Source: Terriglobia bacterium
Lineage (GTDB): Bacteria > Acidobacteriota > Polarisedimenticolia > Polarisedimenticolales > JAIQFR01
Direction of reading: 5' to 3'
Assembly (NCBI GenBank): GCA_020073205.1
Contig: JAIQFR010000002.1
Location: forward strand, 59,370-123,369
DNA length: 64,000 bases
A model generated the notes under the pieces. The model did not search any database, was not told the DNA's origin, and was given only the letters and a program-made list of their open reading frames with translations. The translations under genes were made by a program, and so were the position numbers. Of the stretch, positions 26,230 through 38,115 are shown in pieces (the stretch's first letter is position 1; each line of letters opens with the position of its first letter).

Positions 26230-27168
26230 TCACCGCGCCGCAGGGCGGCGCAAGCGGCGGGCCACGCGGACGGCGAGGGCGGCAGCGATGGGGCGGGGAG
26301 CCAGGATCCAGGTGAGGTGGGCCCCGACCGCCAGGAACAACAGCGTGTCCTCGAGAAGTGAGTGGCTGATCGCGACCGACACGTGGAAGTCCCGAAGCTC
26401 ACCCGGCCGGAACCTCGCCGGCTCGCGTGACTCGTCGATGATCAGTCCGGCTCCGAAGGCCAAGCCCAGAAACGTCGCCGTCAGCCAGAGCAGCGCCACG
26501 CTGTCCGAGAGGGCCAGGAACCTCATCGCGGGCGATAGAGAGCGAGAGAGGAGCTCGAAGACGCCGAAAGCGCGCATCGTCTCGGTCCCGATCGTCAACC
26601 CCACGACGATGGCGTAGATCTTGAGGAGGAGGAGGGCGACACCGAGAGCCCACGAAGAGGCGAACGCTGCGAGGCTGAGGTCGGCCGGCCCCGCCAGGGA
26701 CTGGACGACGACCGTCCCTTGCTCGCCGTGACGCAAGAGCTGCCAGAGGAGTCCGCCGAGCACGACGGCCCCTGCGATACGGAGCAGAGCCATGCGCATC
26801 CCTGAGGTGCCGGAGCGTCCCTGGACCGCCGACTCGACGACCAGGTTGTGCGCGGTGAGCACCATCAGCGCGAGCACCGTCATCTGGACGCCGCTGAGAG
26901 GGATCGACGATGCCACCGCGATCGCGCCGTAGACCCCGACGAGGGCTCCGGAGACCAGGGCCACCGCGGCCTCGCCGGGAAGGCCGAACAGGCTCATGGC
27001 AGGCGCCAGGATCCTCCCGAGCCAGGCGAGGCCGCCGGTGAACTGCAGTGCCGCGACCACCGCCGACAACGGGACGATGATCCTCGTGAGGAACCACGCG
27101 GTCCCGAGTCCGCGCCTCGCCCCCGCGAGACAGGCTCGTGCCAACCTGCGGTCGGGGTCATGAAGCAT
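26230..27168 (-). CDS. Nucleoside-recognition (gate) domain membrane protein
   Basis: This is a 312-residue membrane protein with about eight segments. It carries two gate-type halves like those of the nucleoside-recognition/spore maturation family: FLTRIIVPLSAVVAALQFTG with GLPGEAAVALVSGALVG, and later KIYAIVVGLTIGTETMRAFG with GAGLIIDESREPARF and DFHVSVAISHSLLEDTLLF. The S-H-S-L-L-E-D motif is shared with uncharacterised YjiH/gate proteins. Transport or sensing of nucleosides or related molecules is suggested by the family name only. The ATG at 27168 lacks a good ribosome site, so the start is uncertain. It lies 38 bases after the exported barrel-like protein. Confidence 0.65.
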   Translation of the reverse strand: MLHDPDRRLARACLAGARRGLGTAWFLTRIIVPLSAVVAALQFTGGLAWLGRILAPAMSLFGLPGEAAVALVSGALVGVYGAIAVASSIPLSGVQMTVLALMVLTAHNLVVESAVQGRSGTSGMRMALLRIAGAVVLGGLLWQLLRHGEQGTVVVQSLAGPADLSLAAFASSWALGVALLLLKIYAIVVGLTIGTETMRAFGVFELLSRSLSPAMRFLALSDSVALLWLTATFLGLAFGAGLIIDESREPARFRPGELRDFHVSVAISHSLLEDTLLFLAVGAHLTWILAPRPIAAALAVRVARRLRRPAAR

Positions 27169-27206
27169 GGAGGATGGGGCCGGCCCGCCGTGGCGGCCCG
27201 GGAAGC

Positions 27207-27767
27207 TCAGCTCCGGTGGAGGAACGCCAACGAGAAGGCGGCGGCGACGCCGAAGGCGCTCTGGTTCTCGACCCCGCTCGACCCGTAGAGCGTGCTTCGG
27301 AACAGAAGGAACGAGATCGCATACTCCGGATCGAGCCTCGCGACCGTTCGAATCCGGACGCCTGCGCTCCCGGTCAGCTCGAACCGGTAGTCGCCACCGA
27401 GGCCGAAGAGCTTGTCCACCGCGAGGGTCGCGAGCGGCGAGCATCTTCGAGTTGGGCGATACCCGATGCCCCCGATCGCGCCGAGTCCCCAGCCGTTCGA
27501 GGACGAACCCGCACGGCTCGCCTTGACCCAGGACAGGCGCCCGCCGCCGAACAGGTGGTAGCGCTGGCGGAAGGCATCGCCGAACGTCAGCCCGGCCGCC
27601 GTCTGCCAGGTGTCCGGCCCCCGGCCCGCGGCCACGCTGTACTCGTCGAGGGCGAACGCGAGATCGCCGGCCCGGCCTTGGGCCGGCGCCGACCCCGCTG
27701 CCGACGCCGCTGCACCGACCGCGCCCGCCAGAACGACCACGATGGACAAGGCCTTGATGAAGCCCAT
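27207..27767 (-). CDS. Exported protein, probable small outer-membrane barrel
   Basis: This 186-residue protein has a signal peptide (SIVVVLAGAVGAAASAAGSA). The rest alternates polar and hydrophobic residues in short strands separated by Gly-rich turns: LSWVKASRAGS, GLGAIGGIGYRP, YRFELTGSAGVRIRT, EYAISFLLFRST and AFGVAAAFSLAFLHRS. It ends in an aromatic/aliphatic strand, as expected of an eight-stranded outer-membrane barrel, though the last residue is Ser rather than Phe. The ribosome site GGAGG is good. It is followed closely by the nucleoside-gate gene. The family is unrecognised. Confidence 0.6.
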   Translation of the reverse strand: MGFIKALSIVVVLAGAVGAAASAAGSAPAQGRAGDLAFALDEYSVAAGRGPDTWQTAAGLTFGDAFRQRYHLFGGGRLSWVKASRAGSSSNGWGLGAIGGIGYRPTRRCSPLATLAVDKLFGLGGDYRFELTGSAGVRIRTVARLDPEYAISFLLFRSTLYGSSGVENQSAFGVAAAFSLAFLHRS

Positions 27768-27884
27768 GGGGGGACCTCCGCCGCCGATTGTACCCTCGGC
27801 TCCGCCGGCCTAGCAGCATCTTTCACCTGCCCGTCCCGCCGGTTGCGCCTCGTTCGGTCGCTCCGTATACTCGCCGCCTCGTCC

Positions 27885-29129
27885 ATGCGACACCACGAAT
27901 CCCGTTCCATGCGCCACGGCGCGAGGCTCCTCGGCATCGCGGCAGCGCTCCTGCTGCTCGGCGCGGGGGGGGTCGCCTCACCCTCCGACATCGAGGCGCT
28001 CATCAAGGACGGGAAGCTCGACGAAGCGATCTCCTCCGGTCGGGCGGCGGTCGAGGCGAGCCCGTCGGAGCCGGACCTCCGCGGCGCGCTGGCACACGCG
28101 CTCGCCGCCAAGGGACGCAGCGTGCACCGCGTGGTGTCCACGACCGTGAACGCCGAGGACCTCGTCTCCGGCAGCGCGGTCCTCCCTCGCATCGGCCCCG
28201 ACAACCCGCCCGAAATCAAGATCGTGTACGACCCGTCGCTCTTCGAGGAGGCGATCCGGCAGATCCGCGCCGCGATCGAGCTGGCTCCGAGGCGGGAGGA
28301 TCTCCGCTTGACGGAGTGCTATCTGTTCACCGACGCGGCGGACATCGACCGTGCCGCGGAGGCGGTGCGCGGAACGCTCGCCGCCCTGCCGCACACGTCC
28401 ACGCTCGCCCCCGATCTGGCGGCGTTCGGCGTCGAGCGGGCCCAGCGGGGCGATGCGCGCGGAGGGTTGACACTGCTCCAGCCGGTGTCGGCGGCGTACC
28501 CCGCGGACGCGCCTCTCGCCGTGGATCGCGGCTTCATCCTCGCCCAGGCCGGCAGGAAGGCGGAGGCCCTCGCCGAGCTGGACCGGGCGGCGAAGCTCGC
28601 CCCCAAGGACCTCCAGATCCTCAGGCGGAGGGCCACCGCGCTCGTGCTGCTCCGGGAGTGGAAGCGCGCGCGCGACGGGTGGAAGGCGGCCTTCGAGGCG
28701 GGCCGGGAGGATGGCGACCGGCTGGACGCGGCGGCCGTCGCGCTGGCCTTCGACGTCACGACGGCCAAGAGCGAGCTCCAGGATCTGGCGGCGCCGGCCT
28801 CGTCGGCGAATCCCGAGGTCGTGCGGCTGGCGCAGGACCTCCTCGGGGCCGCGTCCGCTTCCGCGGCCGCGAAGGGAAACCTCGAGCTGGCGAAGAAGCT
28901 CGCCGGCGGCGGGCGTCAATTGCTCGCCGTGCCGGTGCTCCACCGCGCGCTCAGGGCCGATCCCGGTCTGGGCGAGGCGGCGAGTCTCTTGGCGGGCATC
29001 GAGCGGAAGTTCGGCTTCCCTTCGGTCGCCGCGGAGATCCTGCGCGACGCGCGGCCGAAGGCCGCGCCCCCCGCCAAGTCCGGGACGAAGCGTCCGCGCG
29101 GAGCGAGTCCCGGCTCGAGCCCCGGCTAG
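27885..29129 (+). CDS. Exported TPR-repeat protein
   Basis: This is a 414-residue protein made largely of tetratricopeptide repeats (for example ALIKDGKLDEAISSGRAAVE, LAELDRAAKLAPKDLQILRR, LLAVPVLHRALRADPGLGEA). A hydrophobic segment (LLGIAAALLLLGAGGVAS) near the N-terminus reads as a signal peptide or anchor. There are two possible ATGs, 27885 and 27909; neither has a clear ribosome site, and the second places the signal closer to the start. TPR proteins scaffold complexes; no partner is evident. A Lys/Pro/Ser-rich tail ends the protein. Confidence 0.7.
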   Translation: MRHHESRSMRHGARLLGIAAALLLLGAGGVASPSDIEALIKDGKLDEAISSGRAAVEASPSEPDLRGALAHALAAKGRSVHRVVSTTVNAEDLVSGSAVLPRIGPDNPPEIKIVYDPSLFEEAIRQIRAAIELAPRREDLRLTECYLFTDAADIDRAAEAVRGTLAALPHTSTLAPDLAAFGVERAQRGDARGGLTLLQPVSAAYPADAPLAVDRGFILAQAGRKAEALAELDRAAKLAPKDLQILRRRATALVLLREWKRARDGWKAAFEAGREDGDRLDAAAVALAFDVTTAKSELQDLAAPASSANPEVVRLAQDLLGAASASAAAKGNLELAKKLAGGGRQLLAVPVLHRALRADPGLGEAASLLAGIERKFGFPSVAAEILRDARPKAAPPAKSGTKRPRGASPGSSPG

Positions 29130-29144
29130 GGCCACGCGTTCCGC

Positions 29145-29372
29145 TCAAGCGTCGTACTCGTTGAGCTTGAGGAAGAGGAGCACGTAAACGCCGACGCCGG
29201 ACTGGACCACCGTCGCGACGACCAGCCATCGCGGGTACCATCCGTCGACGATCAGCGACGCCGCGACCAAAGTGACCACCGCCAGCTTGGAGCGGAGCGA
29301 CGCGTCCGGGTTCGCGAGGTAGAGGATCCCGAGGAAGACGGCCGCGACGACGGCGATGACGTGATAGGGCAT
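29145..29372 (-). CDS. Small integral membrane protein
   Basis: This 75-residue protein has three hydrophobic segments (VIAVVAAVFLGILYLA, LAVVTLVAASLIVDGW, LVVATVVQSGVGVYVLLFL) and a short polar C-terminus (KLNEYDA). Segment spacing and codon use suggest a genuine gene. It resembles small uncharacterised membrane proteins. It lies 30 bases downstream of the YCII-domain gene on the same strand. Confidence 0.6.
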   Translation of the reverse strand: MPYHVIAVVAAVFLGILYLANPDASLRSKLAVVTLVAASLIVDGWYPRWLVVATVVQSGVGVYVLLFLKLNEYDA

Positions 29373-29402
29373 CCGTTTCGAGCCCCACCGCCCGTTTATT
29401 GC

Positions 29403-30134
29403 TTACGGTATCGCCCCCTCGGGCACGTCCCAGCGGTAGAGTTCCACGGCGAGGCGCCCGATCTTGACCGCCGGGTCTTCGGCCACGAGCGCCTTGAGGT
29501 GCTCGGGGTCATCCGTGCGGAACACGAGGATCCCGCGCAGCGGACCGTCCTCGTCGAGGGGTCCGGCCGCGGCGAGATCTCCGGTGCCCGCCATCTTCCG
29601 AATGTTGGCCATGTGGCCCCGCTGGATCTCCTCGATCTTCTCCTCGGAGAGCTGAGGAGCGTTCGGCGGCCGTCTCAGGAACCCGATCCAGCAGGCGGAC
29701 AGGCGCGCGATATCGGAGGCCCTGCCGAACGCGTCCTTCAGGGCCCACCACGGGTGGATCTCGGGGACGACCCTCCCGGCCAGCACCCACGGGTCGTCCT
29801 TCAGGATCGCCGCGGCCTCCTCCCCAGAACCGGCATCGAGCACGAAGACGCTCTCGAGGTCGCCGGCACGCTCCACCGGCCCGGAGACGACGACCTTCCC
29901 CTGCTCGTGGACGCGCTTGAGCCAGGCGAGATAGGCCTCCTGCTTCGCCTGGATTTCCCGCTCGTCCATGTAGGACCGGCTCGGCCCCTTCCGAAGCAGC
30001 ACGAGACGGTAGAGCTTCATGGCGGGCGCCGGCGGAGCCTTGTCCTCCGCCCACGCCGGCAGGAGGACGGTCGCCCCGAGGATCGCGAGGAGCAACAGGG
30101 AGGCTCGCGCCATCGATTTCGACATCGTGGCCAT
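29403..30134 (-). CDS. Exported tandem YCII-domain protein
   Basis: This is a 243-residue protein with a signal peptide (ASLLLLAILGATVLLPAWA) and two YCII-like alpha/beta domains in tandem. The first (about 45-125) reads YRLVLLRKGPSRSYMDERE, then GKVVVSGPV and VFVLDAGSGEEAAAILKDDP. The second (about 150-240) reads EIQRGHMANIRKMAGTGDL, AAAGPLDEDGPLRGILVFRT and HLKALVAEDPAVKIGRLAVE. YCII domains are usually single, cytoplasmic and dimeric, so a secreted tandem is like a covalent dimer. The substrate is unknown. Start choices at 30134 or 30125 both keep the signal peptide. Confidence 0.75.
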   Translation of the reverse strand: MATMSKSMARASLLLLAILGATVLLPAWAEDKAPPAPAMKLYRLVLLRKGPSRSYMDEREIQAKQEAYLAWLKRVHEQGKVVVSGPVERAGDLESVFVLDAGSGEEAAAILKDDPWVLAGRVVPEIHPWWALKDAFGRASDIARLSACWIGFLRRPPNAPQLSEEKIEEIQRGHMANIRKMAGTGDLAAAGPLDEDGPLRGILVFRTDDPEHLKALVAEDPAVKIGRLAVELYRWDVPEGAIP

Positions 30135-30235
30135 CTTAGGGTGGATCGACCGGAGCACGCAACGGGCGGCGCGGGTTCGGGCGGGAGGATAGACTGGTCG
30201 TGCGGGCCGGAAGCCCGCGAGGGGGATGGGGTCCG

Positions 30236-30808
30236 ATGGCGCAGCGAATTCATCGTGCGACCTTCACCGCGATCGCCGCCACGATGCTCGTGCTCGCGGC
30301 AGCGTCGCCCGCCGCGGCCCGGGTCGACGTGACCCTCGACGCCGGATCGCTCAACCGGCTTCTCTCCGCGATGGCGCCGCAGCAAGTGCGCGTGCCGCTG
30401 AGCGAGGGGCGTGGAGTGACCCTGGAGATCCGGGATTTCAAGGTCGACGGCTTCGACCCCACCGAGGGGGAGAAGCAGGAAGGGTTCGTCCTGACCTCGC
30501 TCAAGCTCAAAGTCCCGGAGTTGGGACTCGATCTCCCGCTCTCGCCGAGGCTCTCCCTCCAGGTGGGCGAGAAGAACGGGAAGAAGTTCGCCGCCCTCCG
30601 ATTCGAGAGGGTCCAGCTGCCGCTTCCGATCACGGGCTCGGTGGACGTTGCGCCGCTCCTCCCGGTCCTGGCGCTCCCCACCGACACCTCGTGGACGGTC
30701 GCCGCCCAGTCCGGCAACGTCCGCGTCCGCACCGTCCTCATCGAGGCGCGCATGGGGGCCAAGAACATCCGGTTGAGCTTCGACCTCGAGGCGGCTCCGG
30801 CTCCCTGA
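30236..30808 (+). CDS. Exported protein of unknown function
   Basis: This 190-residue protein has a signal peptide ([16 protein letters not shown]-like stretch near residues 9-28). The mature part alternates strands typical of a lipid-binding or LEA/BPI-like fold: [73 protein letters not shown] and [14 protein letters not shown] do not recognise a named family. A G-rich ribosome site precedes the ATG at 30236. It stands upstream of the ArnA-like gene with 106 bases between. Confidence 0.6.
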   Translation: MAQRIHRATFTAIAATMLVLAAASPAAARVDVTLDAGSLNRLLSAMAPQQVRVPLSEGRGVTLEIRDFKVDGFDPTEGEKQEGFVLTSLKLKVPELGLDLPLSPRLSLQVGEKNGKKFAALRFERVQLPLPITGSVDVAPLLPVLALPTDTSWTVAAQSGNVRVRTVLIEARMGAKNIRLSFDLEAAPAP

Positions 30809-30914
30809 GAGCCCTCGGTCGAGTCTCGCCGCGGCGCGCCGGCCGGCGGTGCCGGGGCCCCTTTCGCGGCACGAGCGAAACGGGTACGCTGTCCGCGAAA
30901 CCCTGGAGAAATCC

Positions 30915-31951
30915 ATGAAAGTCCTGATCCTCGGCGTCAACGGCTTCATCGGATCGCACGTCGTCGGACGGATCCTGAGGACCACCGCCTGGGAGGTGTA
31001 CGGCCTCGACCTCGCCACTCACAAGATCGGCGAGTACCTGTCCGACCCTCGCTTCCACTTCGTCGAGGGAGACGTTTCGATCTCGAAGGAGTGGATCGAG
31101 TATCACGTCAAGAAGTGCGACGTGGTCCTGCCCCTCGTCGCCATCGCGACCCCGGCGGTCTACGTGAAGGACCCGCTCCGGGTCTTCGAGCTGGACTTCG
31201 AGGAGAATCTCCGGATCGTCCGGCAGTGCGTGAAGTACAGCAAGCGGGTGGTGTTCCCGTCCACCTCGGAGGTGTACGGCATGTGCCCCGACGGCGAGTT
31301 CGACGAGGAAGCCTCGAGCCTCGTCACGGGCCCGATCCCGATGCAGCGGTGGATCTACTCCACGTCGAAGCAGCTCCTCGACCGGGTGATCTGGGCGTAC
31401 GGGTTTCGCGACGGCCTGCAGTTCACGCTGTTCCGCCCGTTCAACTGGATCGGACCGAAGCTCGACAGCCTCTACACCGCCAAGGAGGGATCGTCACGGG
31501 TGGTGACCCAGTTCATCTGGAACCTGATCCAGGGGGAGCCGCTCCGACTCGTGGACGGCGGCCAACAGCGTCGGTGCTTCATCTACGTGGACGACGCGAT
31601 GGACGGCCTGATGGCGATCCTGAGGAACGAGGGGGGAAAGGCCGACGGCGGGATCTTCAACATCGGGAACCCGGCGCTCGACCACTCCATGCGCGAGGTC
31701 GCCGAGATGCTCCGCGACCTCTTCAGGGACCACAGGGAGCGGAAGGTCCCGCTCTCGGAGATCGTCGAGACCAGTAGCGCGAGCTTCTACGGCAAGGGGT
31801 ACCAGGACGTGCTTCACCGCACCCCATCGATCCGCCGCATGCGGCAGGCGTTCGGATTCGAGCCTTCGATCGGCATGGAGGAGTCGCTCTCCCGAACGCT
31901 CGATTTCTTCCTCAAGGAGCACCGGGCGATGGAGCAGCGCCCGGACGGCGA

Positions 31952-31955
<4 letters not shown>
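30915..31955 (+). CDS. Stand-alone ArnA-type UDP-glucuronate decarboxylase/dehydrogenase
   Basis: This 346-residue short-chain dehydrogenase matches the C-terminal half of ArnA, which oxidises and decarboxylates UDP-glucuronic acid to UDP-4-keto-pentose (UDP-Ara4O) for lipid A modification. The NAD motif [16 protein letters not shown] starts the protein. [29 protein letters not shown], the catalytic YSTSK (Y-x-x-x-K) and [15 protein letters not shown] are nearly identical in pattern to ArnA. The ArnA formyltransferase half is absent, and no arn partner genes are nearby, so the product may feed another nucleotide-sugar route. Its stop overlaps the metH start (GTGA), so the two are translationally coupled. 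Confidence 0.88.
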
Positions 31956-35656
<3,701 letters not shown>

Positions 35657-35666
35657 GCGGGCGCGA

Positions 35667-36140
35667 TCAGCCCGTGACGTCCGTCGGCTCGCACTGCACG
35701 TCGGTCTTGACCGAGCTGGCGATGAAGCACTGCTCGTGGGCCTCGCGGTGCATCGCTTCGTGCCGGGACGGCGACGGCCGATGCTCCCCGTCGAACGTCA
35801 CGGCGGGTCGCAGCGTGACCCGGGTCACCGCGAGCTTGCCGTCGGCATCCCGCGCCACGATCCCGCTCGCCTCGTCGCGGTACCTCTCGACCACGAACCC
35901 GTTCCTCGCCGCGATCGAGAGGAACCAGAGCATGTGGCAGCTGGACAGTGCCGCGACGAACGCCTCCTCCGGGCCGACGGCGGCCGCGACCGACATCGGG
36001 ACCGGAACGACCTCAGGGGAAGCCGACGCCGGGACCTCGAGCCCGCCGTCGAAGCTCCAGCGGTGTTCCCGGCTGTACCGGTTGTCCGTGAACGCGGCCT
36101 TGTCGCGTTGCCAGGAGATCACGGCCGTGTAGCGGCTCAT
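35667..36140 (-). CDS. OsmC/Ohr family peroxidase-like protein
   Basis: This 157-residue protein has the OsmC fold. Both redox Cys are present: the first in AALSSCHMLWFLSIAARNG (about residue 67) and the second in HEQCFIASSVKTDV near the C-terminus, the standard pair that reduces organic hydroperoxides using a thiol donor. Glu and Arg residues expected near the first Cys are plausible (PEEAFVAAL, ERYRDEAS). It is more like the OsmC subgroup with an SSCH motif than Ohr. It is convergent with metH, 10 bases apart. Confidence 0.88.
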   Translation of the reverse strand: MSRYTAVISWQRDKAAFTDNRYSREHRWSFDGGLEVPASASPEVVPVPMSVAAAVGPEEAFVAALSSCHMLWFLSIAARNGFVVERYRDEASGIVARDADGKLAVTRVTLRPAVTFDGEHRPSPSRHEAMHREAHEQCFIASSVKTDVQCEPTDVTG

Positions 36141-36379
36141 CCCGTGGCTCCGTCGTCTCGCGGAATGCGAGCGGAATCCGTCCCGACGATCTTGCCACCA
36201 ACCTGCGGGCGCGCAAGGGAACGGGACCCGGACGTCACGTCGTCCGCCACGGCTCGGGATCCATGGGCGACTCTTGCAGCATTCCCCGCGCGGCGGGAGC
36301 GGAAGAACCGACGAGCCCGGCGCCGCGCCCCCCGGTGAGCGCGGGCGCCGGATCGTCGGGACTTCCCCGAGGCCAGGTA

Positions 36380-36505
36380 TCAGGGACCTCCGGCGCCGCC
36401 GTCACACCAGCGCGGATTCTCGGCGCACAGCGCGCACTGCGTGATCGCGAGCCGGCAGACCCTCTCTTGCCTTTCGTCTTTCTGCGGCGAAACGATGATT
36501 CTCAT
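36380..36505 (-). CDS. Tiny Cys-containing protein
   Basis: This 41-codon gene starts at the ATG at 36505 with an excellent ribosome site (GGAAGGAGG, 5 bases of spacing). The sequence begins MRIIVSPQKDERQERVCRLA and has four Cys (CRLAITQCALCAENPRWCDG), a spacing that could bind zinc or iron. It is too short for usual gene callers. I recognise no family. It is isolated between OsmC and the kinase-TPR gene. Confidence 0.5.
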   Translation of the reverse strand: MRIIVSPQKDERQERVCRLAITQCALCAENPRWCDGGAGGP

Positions 36506-36659
36506 CGCTGCCTCCTTCCCTCGCCCCGGCGTGATAAGCGGCCACTCTTGGCCGCGATCCCCGTCGGCGGGCTCCGCGGTACCGGGAACGCGCGGCGCGC
36601 GCCTCATGGGGCGAAGCTGTCCCGACAGGGTACGCCACCCGAGCGGGAATGGGAACACC

Positions 36660-37787
36660 TCAGGGATGCGCTGCCGCGTTGGGCCGCGGCTCCGCCTTCC
36701 GTCGCCACTCCGCCGCTTTCTCCGGTCGACCGAGCTTGTCGTAGACCTCGGCCAGGGACCCGCGGACGTCCGTGACCCTCGGGTTGTCGGCACCGAAGAT
36801 CCTGGTCAGGAGCGACTCGGCTTCGACCAGCACCGGCTCCGCCTCGCTCGGACGTCCCCGATCCATGAGGCACGCTCCCAGGGAGCGGAGGGCGAGCCCC
36901 AGGGTGGGCGTGTCGGGGGGCGCGAACTTCCGGCTGAGCTCCACGGTGCGATTCAGGAACGCCTCCTGCTCCACGCACCGTCCGGTCTTGGCGTAGAAGG
37001 TCGCGAGGTTCGACATCGAGATGAGCGTCGTGAGGGTCTCGGCGCCGAAGATGCGACGGGAGGCTTCGTACGCCTCCCGGTAGAGCGGCTCCGCTTGGGC
37101 CGTGTTCCCCAGGCGGCGCTCGACCATGGCGAGGTTGTTGACGTAGTTGAGCGTTTCCTTGTGCTCGTTGCCCAGGACGCGGCGGGCGCGGGCGAGCGCG
37201 TCGCCGGTGACGCGCTCGGCATCCTTGAGCCGGCCCTGCTCGAGGTAGACCTGGCCGAGATTGTTGAGGGTCCCGAGGACGATCGGCGCGTCGTCCGTTC
37301 CGGACTTCTTCCGCTCCAGATCGAGCAGCCGAAGGTAGGTCTTCTCCGCCTCCTCGAGGCGCCCCTGGTCCCCCGCGACCATCGCGGAGGTGTTCATCGC
37401 CGACAGCGTGACGTCGGCGTCCTCGCCGAGCCCCCGCGCGGCCACCTCGACGACCGGCCGGATCAGCTTGTCGGCCTCGTCGACGGCGCCGATGTTCGGG
37501 TGCTTGAGGCGCGCCAGGGCCTCGGACTCCCGCTGGAACATCCGGACCCGGTGCTCGTCCACGAACTGACCGCCGCGGACGACCTTGAGAGCGACGATGC
37601 GCCGGGGGGAGGCCTGCTCGGCCTCGTACACGGTCCCCATGCCGCCCTCGCCCAGGAGACCGAGGATTCGGTACGCGCCGATCGAAGCCGGGAGCGGACG
37701 TGCCGCCTGCGCCGGGAGCGGTCCGACGCCGAAGCCCGTCTTCGTTAACTGCGGATCGTCGGGGGTGTCGGCAGGACGGTCGCTCAT
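36660..37787 (-). CDS. Ser/Thr-kinase/TPR protein with most of the kinase domain deleted
   Basis: This 375-residue protein starts like a eukaryotic-type kinase: AYRILGLLGEGGMGTVYEAE (Gly loop), VALKVV with the ATP-binding Lys, and RESEALARLKHPNI. Directly after HPNI the sequence jumps in frame to a TPR region (DEADKLIRPVVEVAARGL, then repeats such as GNTAQAEPLYREAYEASRRI). The hinge, HRD catalytic loop, DFG and the whole C-lobe are missing, as is the usual membrane segment. It cannot be an active kinase. Because the reading frame is kept through about 290 residues of intact TPRs, it may survive as a scaffold or be a recent in-frame deletion. There is no clear ribosome site at the ATG at 37787. 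Confidence 0.75.
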   Translation of the reverse strand: MSDRPADTPDDPQLTKTGFGVGPLPAQAARPLPASIGAYRILGLLGEGGMGTVYEAEQASPRRIVALKVVRGGQFVDEHRVRMFQRESEALARLKHPNIGAVDEADKLIRPVVEVAARGLGEDADVTLSAMNTSAMVAGDQGRLEEAEKTYLRLLDLERKKSGTDDAPIVLGTLNNLGQVYLEQGRLKDAERVTGDALARARRVLGNEHKETLNYVNNLAMVERRLGNTAQAEPLYREAYEASRRIFGAETLTTLISMSNLATFYAKTGRCVEQEAFLNRTVELSRKFAPPDTPTLGLALRSLGACLMDRGRPSEAEPVLVEAESLLTRIFGADNPRVTDVRGSLAEVYDKLGRPEKAAEWRRKAEPRPNAAAHP

Positions 37788-38115
37788 CGGGGAGGAATCA
37801 TAAGCTGGCCGGGCGCGCGGCACCACGACTCCCTGGCCCTCTTCGAGAAACGCGTGCGCGCGTACCGGGGGATCGGCCACGCCAGCAACGAGACGATGTT
37901 CCCGGACGGTCCGCCGCACGATGAGGCGGGCGTGGCGGCGACTCGAGCGTCGCCTCGGCACCGTCGACGGCGACGTCCGGGGCGGAGCCGATAGCGGCCG
38001 AGGAGCACCCGAAGCCGAGCGGTGGCGTCGCCACGCCGACGATGGACTTGACAGGTCGATCCCCATCAGAATGGGGCTTGGGATTTCGTGTAAAACGCCG
38101 TGGAGGACGGTGCGC
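37788..38115. other. Intergenic region without a recognised gene
   Basis: These 328 bases separate the divergent kinase-TPR and TMTC-like genes. There is a perfect TTGACA at 38048-38053 on the plus strand, but the sequence 17 bases on (ATGGGG) is not a -10 box. Short open frames on both strands lack ribosome sites and family resemblance. Confidence 0.4.

Noticed and set aside
38048-38076. Consensus -35 TTGACA upstream of the second TMTC-like gene
   Set aside because: No acceptable -10 box at 16-18 bases, so no promoter is claimed.
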